The notes beneath the pieces are model-generated. The model was not told where the DNA came from. It ran no database searches and saw only the letters and a list, made by a program, of their open reading frames with translations. The position numbers were made by a program, and so were the translations under genes. A stretch of DNA of 41,672 bases from WJMT01 sp964611275 (GTDB lineage Bacteria > Acidobacteriota > Aminicenantia > Aminicenantales > Aminicenantaceae), in assembly GCA_964611275.1 (NCBI GenBank), contig CAZSZS010000170.1, positions 1 to 41,672 on the forward strand, read 5' to 3'. Shown in pieces: positions 1-7,596 of the stretch (the stretch's first letter is position 1; every line of letters starts with the position of its first letter).

Positions 1-1286
1 TTCCACTGCCCCGTTTCTTTGGATGCGGCTTTGGTAGGAGCCTCGGCATCATACGCCGCCCCAGTTTTGTGTACGCCCTTTTCTTTGTCACAGATCTGTA
101 TCTCAAAGGAATGATAGATATAGTCGTTGCTTACCGGGATATCGGGCACCCGCAGAAAGACTCCGGAATTCGTTTCTTCCTTTGAGCATTTGAAATCCAG
201 ATCAAGGATAAAATCCTCGTACGCTTTTCCGGCATACCAGAATAATCCCATGCCGCCCTGAGACTTCAAGATGCCGGTTTTTTCATCAAGAATAAAATAC
301 CCGGGCCCGTAGTGATTCCAGCCGTGTTTGGAATACCTTCCGTTGCTTTGAGCTAATATCTCTTCATACCCTTTATAATAGGTGATGCCGTCAACATACT
401 GGATGCCTTTTTTTACAGACGGAGAAGGATTGTCCGCTTCCTCCGGATTCTCATACTCCACGGCCAGAACGCCTGCATAGTTCTGCAGGGTCAGTTCCGC
501 CAGGATGTCATGGACATTGGCCTCCCCCTGACCGAACGGAACGTCATGGGCCTTTTTGTCCCCGAACACATTCAAATCCTTCAAATGAACATTGATGATC
601 CTTCCTTCAAGAAGGCGGAGCGCCTCAACCGGATTCACTCCCGTTCTCATCCAATGCCCCGTGTCCGCACAGGCTCCGATCCGTTCATCAAGACCCTTAA
701 CATGTTCCAGAACCGTTTCCGGCCGTGCGTATTTTGAGGGTTCGGGGTGATTGTGTATGGCAATTCTTATATTGTACTTTTTAACCATTTTTTCCAGAAG
801 CGTAAAGTCATCGAATTCAGGTTCCGTAACAATGGTCCGGATGCCCATCTTCCTTGCGAATTCAAAAACCTTTCCCATGCTTTCTTCCGTATTGTCAAAA
901 CCAACCACTCCGTAGCTTACCAATGTCAGCCCGTGGTCTTTCAGGACCTTTTTCACCTCCTCCATCTGCTGTTCGTTGAGATTGTGGTCCATTTTCACCT
1001 CGGGATTGTTTCTGTCAAGCATCTGCTGCGGATAGGCTTCCACGTATTTAACACCCAGTTCTTTGACCTTTTCCAGTGTTTCAAAAAAAGAAAACTTTCT
1101 GAAAGTATAGCACTGAACCGCAAACGGGATCTCTTTGATCCTGACTTCGGAATAAGGAATTCTCTCTAATTGAGAAGAAACCTCCTGGGCTGCGGAAGTC
1201 TCTTCTTGGACTGCCTGTTCCCCGCCGGAGCACGATACAGCTAAAAATACGGTTAGTAATAATCCTATAAGCTTTTTGTTTTTCAT
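1..1286 (-). CDS. Sugar isomerase/epimerase (TIM barrel) fused to DUF1080 domain, lipoprotein, partial
   Basis: Reading the minus strand from the ATG at 1286 gives an open frame of 428 codons running off the left edge, so the C-terminus is missing. It starts with a lipoprotein signal (MKNKKLIGLLLTVFLAVSC, Cys19 as lipid site). Residues about 50-285 look like a xylose-isomerase-type TIM barrel: VEAYP, an EPEFDDF strand end, CADTGHW, HLKDLN and AVEYE supply the usual Glu/Asp/His metal ligands. From about residue 310 the sequence matches DUF1080 (3-keto-disaccharide hydrolase/LamG-like): GILKSQGGMG, YEDFILDLDFK, NSGVFLRVP, FEIQICD, and a truncated GQW. A strong ribosome site (AGGAGGGAAC) precedes the ATG, 12 nt after the upstream oxidoreductase gene. 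It probably acts at the outer membrane or in the periplasm on sugars or 3-keto-glycosides. The exact reaction is inferred. Confidence 0.85.
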   Translation of the reverse strand, partial: MKNKKLIGLLLTVFLAVSCSGGEQAVQEETSAAQEVSSQLERIPYSEVRIKEIPFAVQCYTFRKFSFFETLEKVKELGVKYVEAYPQQMLDRNNPEVKMDHNLNEQQMEEVKKVLKDHGLTLVSYGVVGFDNTEESMGKVFEFARKMGIRTIVTEPEFDDFTLLEKMVKKYNIRIAIHNHPEPSKYARPETVLEHVKGLDERIGACADTGHWMRTGVNPVEALRLLEGRIINVHLKDLNVFGDKKAHDVPFGQGEANVHDILAELTLQNYAGVLAVEYENPEEADNPSPSVKKGIQYVDGITYYKGYEEILAQSNGRYSKHGWNHYGPGYFILDEKTGILKSQGGMGLFWYAGKAYEDFILDLDFKCSKEETNSGVFLRVPDIPVSNDYIYHSFEIQICDKEKGVHKTGAAYDAEAPTKAASKETGQW

Positions 1287-1298
1287 GTTCCCTCCTTT

Positions 1299-2549
1299 TT
1301 ATCTTTTCATGGGATTCCATTCTCCTTTGGCCACTGCCGGGATAAACGTTTCCAGTCCATCCGGAGGAAAAAGAACCGTTCTCTCTTTCTCTATGCTCAT
1401 ATAAGCAGCCATAAGAAGTTTGGTCACCTCAACTCCATCGCTAAAATTTTCTCCCGGGCGCCGGCCGTCTATAAATGACTGGACCATATGCCGGTTCTCA
1501 TCCGTATATCCGTATTCGATCTCCTCGCTGCTGACAATGGGCATCAATCCTGTTTCCGCATTTTGTTTTTCAACCAGATCCTCTCCCTGCTCTCCCTTAA
1601 CATTCCGGCTGAAAAATATCTTTAAGTTCGAATCCAGCGTATTGATGGACAGCGAGTACTCCGGCCCCAGAAGCTCCATGTTCAGCCTCAGTCCGGCCCC
1701 CACATAACACCAGGAAGTCGTGGTCTCGACCACAAGTCTTTCTCCCTGGCTCCCTTCATACTCTATGACGGCTCTTGCAAAATCCTCTGCCGGCCGTTTG
1801 AGATAATCAAGCTTTCCATCGCTCTGCTTTGCAAGCTGTCTGGCATAATGAGGCTGCTGCCATTTCAGACAGTCCGCATAAGCCATCACTTTCCTGGGTT
1901 TGAGGGAGCTCCGTTCTGCTCCGGGAGGGGTCAGCATGTAGCGCGCTTCCTCCACGGAATGGCACATCATGTCGTTTATCACGCCTCCTCCCTGAAGAGA
2001 ACCTTCCCAGAACCAAGGCATGTGAGGGCCTCCGTGTTCCTCGGAAGCACGGGCCAGATAAGGCCTCCCGGTTGTCGCCGCTCCCCTTGTCCATAAGATC
2101 TCTTTTCCGCGGACAACGGCCGGGGAAAAGATCTGGTCCTCGAGATATCCGTCCAAAAGGTTCGCTTCCCTGACAAGAGACAGCATCTTTTCCGCCTCCC
2201 GAACATTTCTCCCCAGCGGCTTCTCACAGGCAACGCCTATGAGCTCCCCCGCTCCTGACTTAACGGCATGAGCGATCTCTTCCATGATCTCTATCCGGTT
2301 ATAATTCGGGCTGCATATCCAGAGCGCATCTATATCCGGGGACGCCACCATATCAGATACGGTCGGGTAAACCTTTGCATCCCCGACTCTGAGCTTACGC
2401 GCAAGGTCGGCTGCCTGTTTGGCCCCTTCCTCGCTTCGGCTTGCGACCCCCATGATGTCAGCATCCCGAACTCCGACCCAGGACTTGATGTGAAACCCGG
2501 TTATAAAACCGGCGCCTATAAATCCTATGCCCAATCTTTTTTGAGACAT
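1299..2549 (-). CDS. Gfo/Idh/MocA family NAD(P)-dependent oxidoreductase
   Basis: The protein has 416 residues. The N-terminal Rossmann nucleotide-binding fold shows GFIGAGFITG at residues 9-18. The family EKP motif is at 109-111 (ACEKPLGRN). A catalytic-type Asp/His pair follows in GGGVINDMMCH (Asp193, His197). Length is normal for Gfo/Idh/MocA enzymes, which oxidise or reduce sugar carbons with a bound or exchanging nicotinamide cofactor. No Tat or Sec signal is visible, so a cytoplasmic enzyme is expected. A GGAGAG ribosome site precedes the ATG. It is the middle gene of the minus-strand cassette between an MFS transporter and the isomerase/DUF1080 protein. This suggests it makes or removes a 3-keto sugar. 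The substrate cannot be read from sequence. Confidence 0.9.
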   Translation of the reverse strand: MSQKRLGIGFIGAGFITGFHIKSWVGVRDADIMGVASRSEEGAKQAADLARKLRVGDAKVYPTVSDMVASPDIDALWICSPNYNRIEIMEEIAHAVKSGAGELIGVACEKPLGRNVREAEKMLSLVREANLLDGYLEDQIFSPAVVRGKEILWTRGAATTGRPYLARASEEHGGPHMPWFWEGSLQGGGVINDMMCHSVEEARYMLTPPGAERSSLKPRKVMAYADCLKWQQPHYARQLAKQSDGKLDYLKRPAEDFARAVIEYEGSQGERLVVETTTSWCYVGAGLRLNMELLGPEYSLSINTLDSNLKIFFSRNVKGEQGEDLVEKQNAETGLMPIVSSEEIEYGYTDENRHMVQSFIDGRRPGENFSDGVEVTKLLMAAYMSIEKERTVLFPPDGLETFIPAVAKGEWNPMKR

Positions 2550-2585
2550 TTTGTCTCTCCTCTTTCCATCGTTTACGTTATGTCG

Positions 2586-3791
2586 TCATACATTGACTCT
2601 TTTCTTCTCCCTGAAAAGCAAAACAAAGGCGGCCGCACAGAGAATGGTTAAAACCGTAGGGATGATGAAAACACTCCTCCAATCCGTCACGTCCGCTTCC
2701 GTGAAAAGGGTCTGTATCCAGCCCGCAAAAAGGCTTCCAAGAAAGTTTCCCAGCCCTAAGGTAACAATGGATATAAGGCTCTGTGCCGAAGCTCTTACAT
2801 CCCTGGGCGCTACCTGGTCTATGTATATAAAGGCAGCTGTAAAAAAGAACACATAGCAAAATCCATGGAGAGACAGGGAGGCAATAACCAGCCATACCGG
2901 CTGGCCGATGACAAAGATTATATAGCGGGCCGGCCATGCCAGAACCCCTATGATCATGGTCTTTTTGATACCGAATTTGGGGAGAAAATAAGGAAGAAGA
3001 AGCGCCATGACAAATATTTCTGCGATCTGGGCAATGACCATGACTCCGGAAACCATTGACGAATCGATGCCAATTGTCCCTGAAGTCAAATACGGAGCGG
3101 TCAGTATATAATAAAACTGAAGCTCCGTGGCCACAATGAAAGCGATCCCCACAAATATCGTTAGGTTTTTATCTTTCAACATCTTAATGGCTTCCAGAAA
3201 AGCCCACGGTTTTTTGACTTCCTTCTTAGGAGGAGTATGGGGCAAAAAGAAAGACTGAGCCCCCATGATGAGGGAGAATATGCCGGCCAGCATCAGCGTG
3301 TCTCCTCTTAACGCCAGCACCTCTTGAGAGTTTGCCAGCATCCTCCATGCCGCCAGAATAAGGCCGGCGGCAATCCAGCCGATGGTCCCCCATACCCTGA
3401 CGATACCGAATTCTTTTTCAGAATCTTTGAGGTTTATAAAGGCGATGGAATTAGTGAGCGCTAAGGTGGGCGCGTATAGAAGGGAATAGAGAAATATGAG
3501 CCACATCATAGTGGAGTAATCAGAGACCATGGAGGTATAAATAAGGATGGCGCCTCCTGCAAGCTGTAAAAAAGCAATAACTTTTTCCGTGGGGAAATAC
3601 CTGTCGGCAATCTGCCCCCCTAGAAAGGGTGATATAATGGTCGCCAAAGGAAGAAGCGCATAAATGACTCCGACCTGTGTTCCGGTAAATCCCAGATCAT
3701 TGATAAGGTATTCTGATAAAACAGGGGCCCAGGCACCCCAGATAGCATACTGTAGAAACATCATAAAGCCGAGCCGGATTTTATAACTCAT
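2586..3791 (-). CDS. MFS transporter, nucleoside/sugar:H+ symporter type
   Basis: This 401-residue protein is almost entirely hydrophobic helices, consistent with 12 membrane segments. The start SYKIRLGFMMFLQYAIWGAWAP is typical of the Nuc_H_symport (NupG/XapB-like) branch of the major facilitator superfamily. Later features include GFTGTQVGVIYALLPLA and the GGQIADRYFPTEK loop between helices 2 and 3. It is the promoter-proximal gene of the cassette with the oxidoreductase and isomerase genes, so it probably imports their sugar or glycoside substrate, or possibly a nucleoside. A GAGGGAACC ribosome site precedes the ATG. The stop lies 36 nt before the next gene. Substrate is unknown. Confidence 0.85.
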   Translation of the reverse strand: MSYKIRLGFMMFLQYAIWGAWAPVLSEYLINDLGFTGTQVGVIYALLPLATIISPFLGGQIADRYFPTEKVIAFLQLAGGAILIYTSMVSDYSTMMWLIFLYSLLYAPTLALTNSIAFINLKDSEKEFGIVRVWGTIGWIAAGLILAAWRMLANSQEVLALRGDTLMLAGIFSLIMGAQSFFLPHTPPKKEVKKPWAFLEAIKMLKDKNLTIFVGIAFIVATELQFYYILTAPYLTSGTIGIDSSMVSGVMVIAQIAEIFVMALLLPYFLPKFGIKKTMIIGVLAWPARYIIFVIGQPVWLVIASLSLHGFCYVFFFTAAFIYIDQVAPRDVRASAQSLISIVTLGLGNFLGSLFAGWIQTLFTEADVTDWRSVFIIPTVLTILCAAAFVLLFREKKRVNV

Positions 3792-3840
3792 GGTTCCCTC
3801 ATGATTTTATCTCTCATGTCTGTTTTGATATACGTAAAAA

Positions 3841-3868
3841 TTTATAATACAAACAATATATATGTCAA
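3841..3868 (-). promoter_or_regulatory. Sigma70-type promoter for the MFS/oxidoreductase/isomerase operon
   Basis: On the minus strand a perfect TTGACA (3863-3868) is followed after 16 nt by TATAAA (3841-3846), about 50 nt upstream of the MFS start codon. It overlaps the -35 box of the divergent apbE promoter. Confidence 0.6.
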
Positions 3869-3890
3869 TTAAAGATAAATCCAGTATAAT
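3862..3890 (+). promoter_or_regulatory. Sigma70-type promoter for apbE
   Basis: ATGTCA (3862-3867), a 17-nt spacer and a perfect TATAAT (3885-3890) sit about 65 nt upstream of the apbE ATG. The -35 hexamer shares five bases with the divergent TTGACA on the other strand. Confidence 0.5.
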
Positions 3891-3956
3891 AAACTCTTGT
3901 TGTTTCTGAAAAATTAATTTGATTTTCTTTTAAATAAAAAAGAAAGTTCCGGAGAG

Positions 3957-4883
3957 ATGAAAAAAGACTGTGCCCTGATTTTGGCCGCTGTGTTTGTGCT
4001 TAGCTGCGGTCCGCAGAGGACATGGCATAGAGCCACCTTGGTGTTTTTCGATACGGTCTGTGAACTGAGGGTCTTTGGCTCTTCTGTAGAATTTTCCCAA
4101 TCAAAAAAAGAAGTCGAAAAAATATTTTCTTCCATGGAAGAGCTTTTTTCCCCTGAAAAAACAGATCTAAACGCCAGCCAAGTTCAGTATCTTTTAAGGG
4201 AAAGCATGAAGATCCATAAAAATACGGACGGGTGTTTTGATATCACGGTCGGGCCTCTTAAAGAGGCATGGGGTTTTTCAAACGGGCACCACAGAATACC
4301 GACAGGTGAAGAAATAAACAGATTGTTAACGGTCGTGGGTATGGACAAGATCAAGATAAAAACCCATGAGGTCGTTCTTCCGGAACAGATGAAACTGGAC
4401 TGGGGAGGCATTGCTAAGGGGTATGGAGTGGACCTTGCTTCTCAGGCTCTCAGGGAGATGAACATCCAGAGAGGCTTTATAAACGCCGGGGGAGATATTT
4501 TTTGCTGGGGACGAAACCCAGATAGTAAGGATTGGAAAATCGGGATAGAGCATCCCAGAAAAAGCGGGTTCCTCGGGATCCTTTCCCTAACGGACCAGGG
4601 AGCGGCCACATCCGGAGACTACCAGAGGTTTTTTATAAAAAACGGAATGAGATACCACCATATTTTTAACCCCTCAACCGGCTATCCGGCCAGAGGCAGA
4701 CAGAGCGTCACTGTAATGGGCCCTGAGGTCCTTTTCTGTGATGCGCTTTCTACGGCTCTTTTTGTTTCTAAAGAACCGGAAAAGATTTTAAAAAAATATC
4801 CTGATTATGGTGCGGTTATCGTCAATGAGGACGGTGACATGCTTTTCTTGGGAAAAGAGTTTGTAATAAAGCTGATAAAGTAA
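3957..4883 (+). CDS. apbE: FAD:protein FMN transferase (ApbE), lipoprotein
   Basis: ApbE moves FMN from FAD onto a threonine of target proteins such as Rnf/Nqr subunits in the periplasm. This 308-residue protein starts with a lipoprotein signal ending VLSC (Cys17). It then shows the family landmarks in order: TVCELRVFG near the N-terminus, DITVGPLKEAWGF, a KLDWGGIAKGYGVD segment, FINAGGDIFCWG, TSGDYQRFF, HHIFNPSTGYPA and the metal-binding DALSTALFV near the C-terminus. A GGAGAG ribosome site abuts the ATG. It stands alone between the divergent sugar cassette and convergent dnaN. No Rnf or Nqr target is in the window. The family call is secure. Confidence 0.95.
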   Translation: MKKDCALILAAVFVLSCGPQRTWHRATLVFFDTVCELRVFGSSVEFSQSKKEVEKIFSSMEELFSPEKTDLNASQVQYLLRESMKIHKNTDGCFDITVGPLKEAWGFSNGHHRIPTGEEINRLLTVVGMDKIKIKTHEVVLPEQMKLDWGGIAKGYGVDLASQALREMNIQRGFINAGGDIFCWGRNPDSKDWKIGIEHPRKSGFLGILSLTDQGAATSGDYQRFFIKNGMRYHHIFNPSTGYPARGRQSVTVMGPEVLFCDALSTALFVSKEPEKILKKYPDYGAVIVNEDGDMLFLGKEFVIKLIK

Positions 4884-4892
4884 TTACCGCGG

Positions 4893-5993
4893 TCAGAGCT
4901 TCATAGGCATGAGAATATATTTATATTCTATTTCATCGTCCTCTTCCGGAGTCATGAGAACAGCGCTGTTGGAGTCCTTCATATCAAATCTGACATTGTC
5001 CGACTGTATGGTCGTTAAGAAATCCAGAATATACTGAGAATTGAATCCGATCTCAAATTTATCCCCGTCATACTCTGTCTCGACCTGGTCGCGAGCTTCT
5101 CCGAGTTCAGGATTGGAGGAGAAAAGTTCGACTTTGTTCTTTTCTAATTTCAGCTTAATTCCTTTGGAGCGCTCCGTAGAAAGGAGGGAGACCCTTCTTA
5201 TAGCATCCGTTATCTCTTCTCTTGGAAAAACAAGGGTATTGTGATTGTCCTTGGGGATGACCGCATTATAATTTGGAAATTTCCCCTCAATGATACGAGA
5301 AATCAGCGTTCTGTTTTTCACATTAAAGAATAGATTGCTCTCATCTAAATCAAATTTGATCTCCTTATCTTCGAACTTCCTTAATTCGCCGAGCGTTTTC
5401 TTGGATACGATCCCGCTGATCTCTTTATCAATATCCATGTTTTCTATTTTTGAAGACACATAGGCCAGCCTGTGTCCGTCCGTGCTGACCAGTTCTATCT
5501 GATCTCCTTTGAGGATCATTAAAGCGCCGTTCAGATAATATCTCTGTTCCTGAGTGATGGCAAAATAGACCCGGTTTATCATTTCCGCACATTTATCCAG
5601 AGGAAGAATGATATTTTTCTCAAAACGTGCCTCCGGAACCTGTGGATATTCATCCTTGGCTTTACAGAGGACCTTGAACAGGCTGGCTCCCGAAGATATT
5701 TCGATCATCTTCTCGTTTATTAGTGAAAAAGTGACGTTCTTTCCATCCGGAAGGGACCTGACTATCTCATACACTTTTTTTCCTGATATGGTTGCAGCGC
5801 CTGGTTCCTCGACCTTGGTTTCTATATATGTTTTAAGCCCGACTTCCAGGTCTGTCCCAATCAACTCCACTCGGTCCTTTCCTGCATCTATCAGGATATG
5901 AGCAAGCACGGGCATCGTATTTCTTTTCTCTACAATACCCTGAAGAAGCTGGAGTTCTGTAAATATATTTTCTTTTTTGATTGAGAACCTCAT
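4893..5993 (-). CDS. dnaN: DNA polymerase III beta subunit (sliding clamp)
   Basis: The beta clamp encircles DNA and tethers the replicative polymerase. I place the start at the ATG of MRFSIKKENI (366 residues) because AAAAGGTGG lies 5 nt upstream. A GTG nine bases further up (6002) would overlap that ribosome site. Typical segments are LQGIVEKRNTMPVLAHILI at the N-terminus, GKKVYEIVRSLPDG, YLNGALMIL, LVSTDGHRLAYV, the GKFPNYNAVIP loop, and the C-terminal ending YILMPMKL close to the canonical YxxMPMRL. The length is normal. It lies downstream of dnaA in the same direction, the usual dnaA-dnaN pair, and ends 9 nt from convergent apbE without a visible terminator. Confidence 0.97.
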   Translation of the reverse strand: MRFSIKKENIFTELQLLQGIVEKRNTMPVLAHILIDAGKDRVELIGTDLEVGLKTYIETKVEEPGAATISGKKVYEIVRSLPDGKNVTFSLINEKMIEISSGASLFKVLCKAKDEYPQVPEARFEKNIILPLDKCAEMINRVYFAITQEQRYYLNGALMILKGDQIELVSTDGHRLAYVSSKIENMDIDKEISGIVSKKTLGELRKFEDKEIKFDLDESNLFFNVKNRTLISRIIEGKFPNYNAVIPKDNHNTLVFPREEITDAIRRVSLLSTERSKGIKLKLEKNKVELFSSNPELGEARDQVETEYDGDKFEIGFNSQYILDFLTTIQSDNVRFDMKDSNSAVLMTPEEDDEIEYKYILMPMKL

Positions 5994-6002
5994 TTTTTCC
6001 AC

Positions 6003-6112
6003 CTTTTATACTTTATTTTATTTATATAAATATATTTACTAGTTAAAGATTAAATAATAATAATAATAAATGCAAATAATATGTGAAAAATTATCTTAAA
6101 CTAAAGAATCCA
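6003..6112. other. AT-rich dnaA-dnaN spacer, candidate DNA unwinding element
   Basis: This 110-bp spacer is almost all A and T. It includes five perfect TAA trinucleotides (6055-6069) and one sequence fitting a relaxed DnaA box (TGTGAAAAA, 6082-6090, reverse of TTTTTCACA). An AT-rich tract next to dnaA with TAA-type triplets is compatible with a DnaA-trio/unwinding element, but no unwinding data exist. It may also hold the dnaN promoter. Confidence 0.4.
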
Positions 6113-7441
6113 TTAACGTATTGAACTAATCATCCTGTTGATTTTCTTGTCGAAACTTCTGTTAGTCTCTCTTAATTTCTCAATCTTTCTTATACTGTGG
6201 ATGACCGTAGTATGGTGTTTTCCACCGAATTTCTTTCCGATTTCAGGAAGGGAGGATTCTGTAAGCTGTTTTGACAGATACATGGCTATTTGGCGGGGAA
6301 AAGCTATTTTAGGAGAATTATTCTTTGATTTTAGTTTTTTTAGCCCCATCTTATATTCATGACAAATGAATTTTTGTATTTTTTCGATCGTAATGATATG
6401 TTCGGCCGAATCAAGAAGGCTTTTCAGTGCCTCTGTTGCAAGTTCCAGATCAAGGGGCAGTCCTTTCAGTGAAGAATATGCGATAACACGCCTGAGAAAT
6501 CCTTCCAGCTCCCGGATGTTCGAATGCACTTTATCAGCAATAAAAAGAGCCACGTCTTCAGGAAGATGTACCCCCTCTATCTGTGATTTTTTCTTTAATA
6601 TGGCAATCCTTGTTTCTATATCGGGCGGTTTCAGGTCAGCTATAAGTCCCCATTCAAATCTCGAACTGAATCTTTCTTCTATATTAGGGATTTCTTTAGG
6701 AGGACAGTCGCTTGAGATGACGATCTGCTTTTGGTTCTCATAGAGATGATTGAATGTATGAAAGAATTCTTCTTTTGTTCTTTCCCTTCCTGAAAGGAAA
6801 TGAATGTCATCCATAAGAAGGAGGTCTATGTTCCGATATTTCTCGCGGAAATCCATGACTTTTCCGTATTGAAGATGCGTGATAAGGTCATTCATGAATT
6901 TCTCTGTTGTCATATACAGGATTTTCATACCTCTTTTGCTTCTCAGGCTCTCGTGACCTATTGCGTTCATAAGATGTGTTTTTCCCAGGCCAGCCCCTCC
7001 GTAGATATAGAGAGGATTATAGGATCTTGCCAGATTTTGAGATACGGATGAAGCAGCAGCGTGAGCAAATTGGTTGCAGGAACCCACGATAAAATTATCG
7101 AATGTATAATTAGGATTAAGATTTGGATTCAGAAGATAGCCGTCTTTAGAACGTCTCTCTCTCGGGCTGCGCCGCATGAACGAAGAGGAGTCGTCAAAAA
7201 TATATTTAACATCATAAACCTTATCAAACAGCTCTTTGGAACAGGAGCTAATAAGCGAGGAATAATGAAAAGAAAGCCAGTCTCTAAAATAGGAGTTAGG
7301 GACCTTTATATAAAGAGCGTTTTTTTCCTCTCCAATATATGAAGTCGGTCCGAACCAGGTATCAAAACTGTTTTTATCAATTTTGTTTTTAATTTTCCTC
7401 TGGATACGGGTCCACGGGTTTAATTTATGCGAATCTTCCAT
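6113..7441 (-). CDS. dnaA: Chromosomal replication initiator DnaA
   Basis: DnaA binds DnaA boxes at oriC and opens the duplex. The 442-residue protein has all four regions. Domain I (about 1-80) contains WTRIQRKIKNKIDKNSFDTWF, followed by a short linker. The AAA+ domain has Walker A GGAGLGKT (148-155) and Walker B LLLMDD ending at Asp212. The C-terminal helix-turn-helix DNA-binding domain carries GKKFGGKHHTTVIHSIRKI. The last matches the DnaA-box recognition signature (GGRDHTTV-like), with Lys in place of Arg-Asp. A GGGATT ribosome site precedes the ATG. Its leader contains three DnaA boxes, suggesting autoregulation, and dnaN follows downstream. Confidence 0.98.
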   Translation of the reverse strand: MEDSHKLNPWTRIQRKIKNKIDKNSFDTWFGPTSYIGEEKNALYIKVPNSYFRDWLSFHYSSLISSCSKELFDKVYDVKYIFDDSSSFMRRSPRERRSKDGYLLNPNLNPNYTFDNFIVGSCNQFAHAAASSVSQNLARSYNPLYIYGGAGLGKTHLMNAIGHESLRSKRGMKILYMTTEKFMNDLITHLQYGKVMDFREKYRNIDLLLMDDIHFLSGRERTKEEFFHTFNHLYENQKQIVISSDCPPKEIPNIEERFSSRFEWGLIADLKPPDIETRIAILKKKSQIEGVHLPEDVALFIADKVHSNIRELEGFLRRVIAYSSLKGLPLDLELATEALKSLLDSAEHIITIEKIQKFICHEYKMGLKKLKSKNNSPKIAFPRQIAMYLSKQLTESSLPEIGKKFGGKHHTTVIHSIRKIEKLRETNRSFDKKINRMISSIR

Positions 7442-7453
7442 ATTGAATCCCTT

Positions 7454-7485
7454 TTTTCCACAGATATATCCACAAATGTGGAAAA
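7454..7485. promoter_or_regulatory. Cluster of three DnaA boxes upstream of dnaA (candidate oriC part)
   Basis: TTTTCCACA (7454-7462, plus), ATATCCACA (7466-7474, plus, one mismatch to TTATCCACA) and TGTGGAAAA (7477-7485, i.e. TTTTCCACA on minus) are packed into 32 bp. The second and third form an inverted repeat. They lie between the predicted dnaA promoter and its start codon. Confidence 0.7.
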
Positions 7486-7515
7486 CTTGAGCTATCTGAT
7501 GGTTTGGTTAGAGAT

Positions 7516-7544
7516 ATATTAACACCGTCGAATGTGTATTTCAA
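7516..7544 (-). promoter_or_regulatory. Sigma70-type promoter for dnaA
   Basis: On the minus strand TTGAAA (7539-7544), a 17-nt spacer and TAATAT (7516-7521) predict a start near 7509. This leaves a leader of about 68 nt that contains the DnaA boxes. Confidence 0.5.
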
Positions 7545-7596
7545 GAAGTTTTGTCGGAATAAAACAGAATTTATTGAAATATTTTTTTTAAAAGGC

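Noticed and set aside
747..1169. 140-codon plus-strand frame
   Set aside because: It is antisense to the isomerase-DUF1080 gene, whose motifs and ribosome site are clear.
6055..6069. Five TAA repeats as a microsatellite or CRISPR-like repeat
   Set aside because: Too short for either. Better treated as part of the AT-rich candidate unwinding region. No repeat-spacer structure occurs anywhere in the window.
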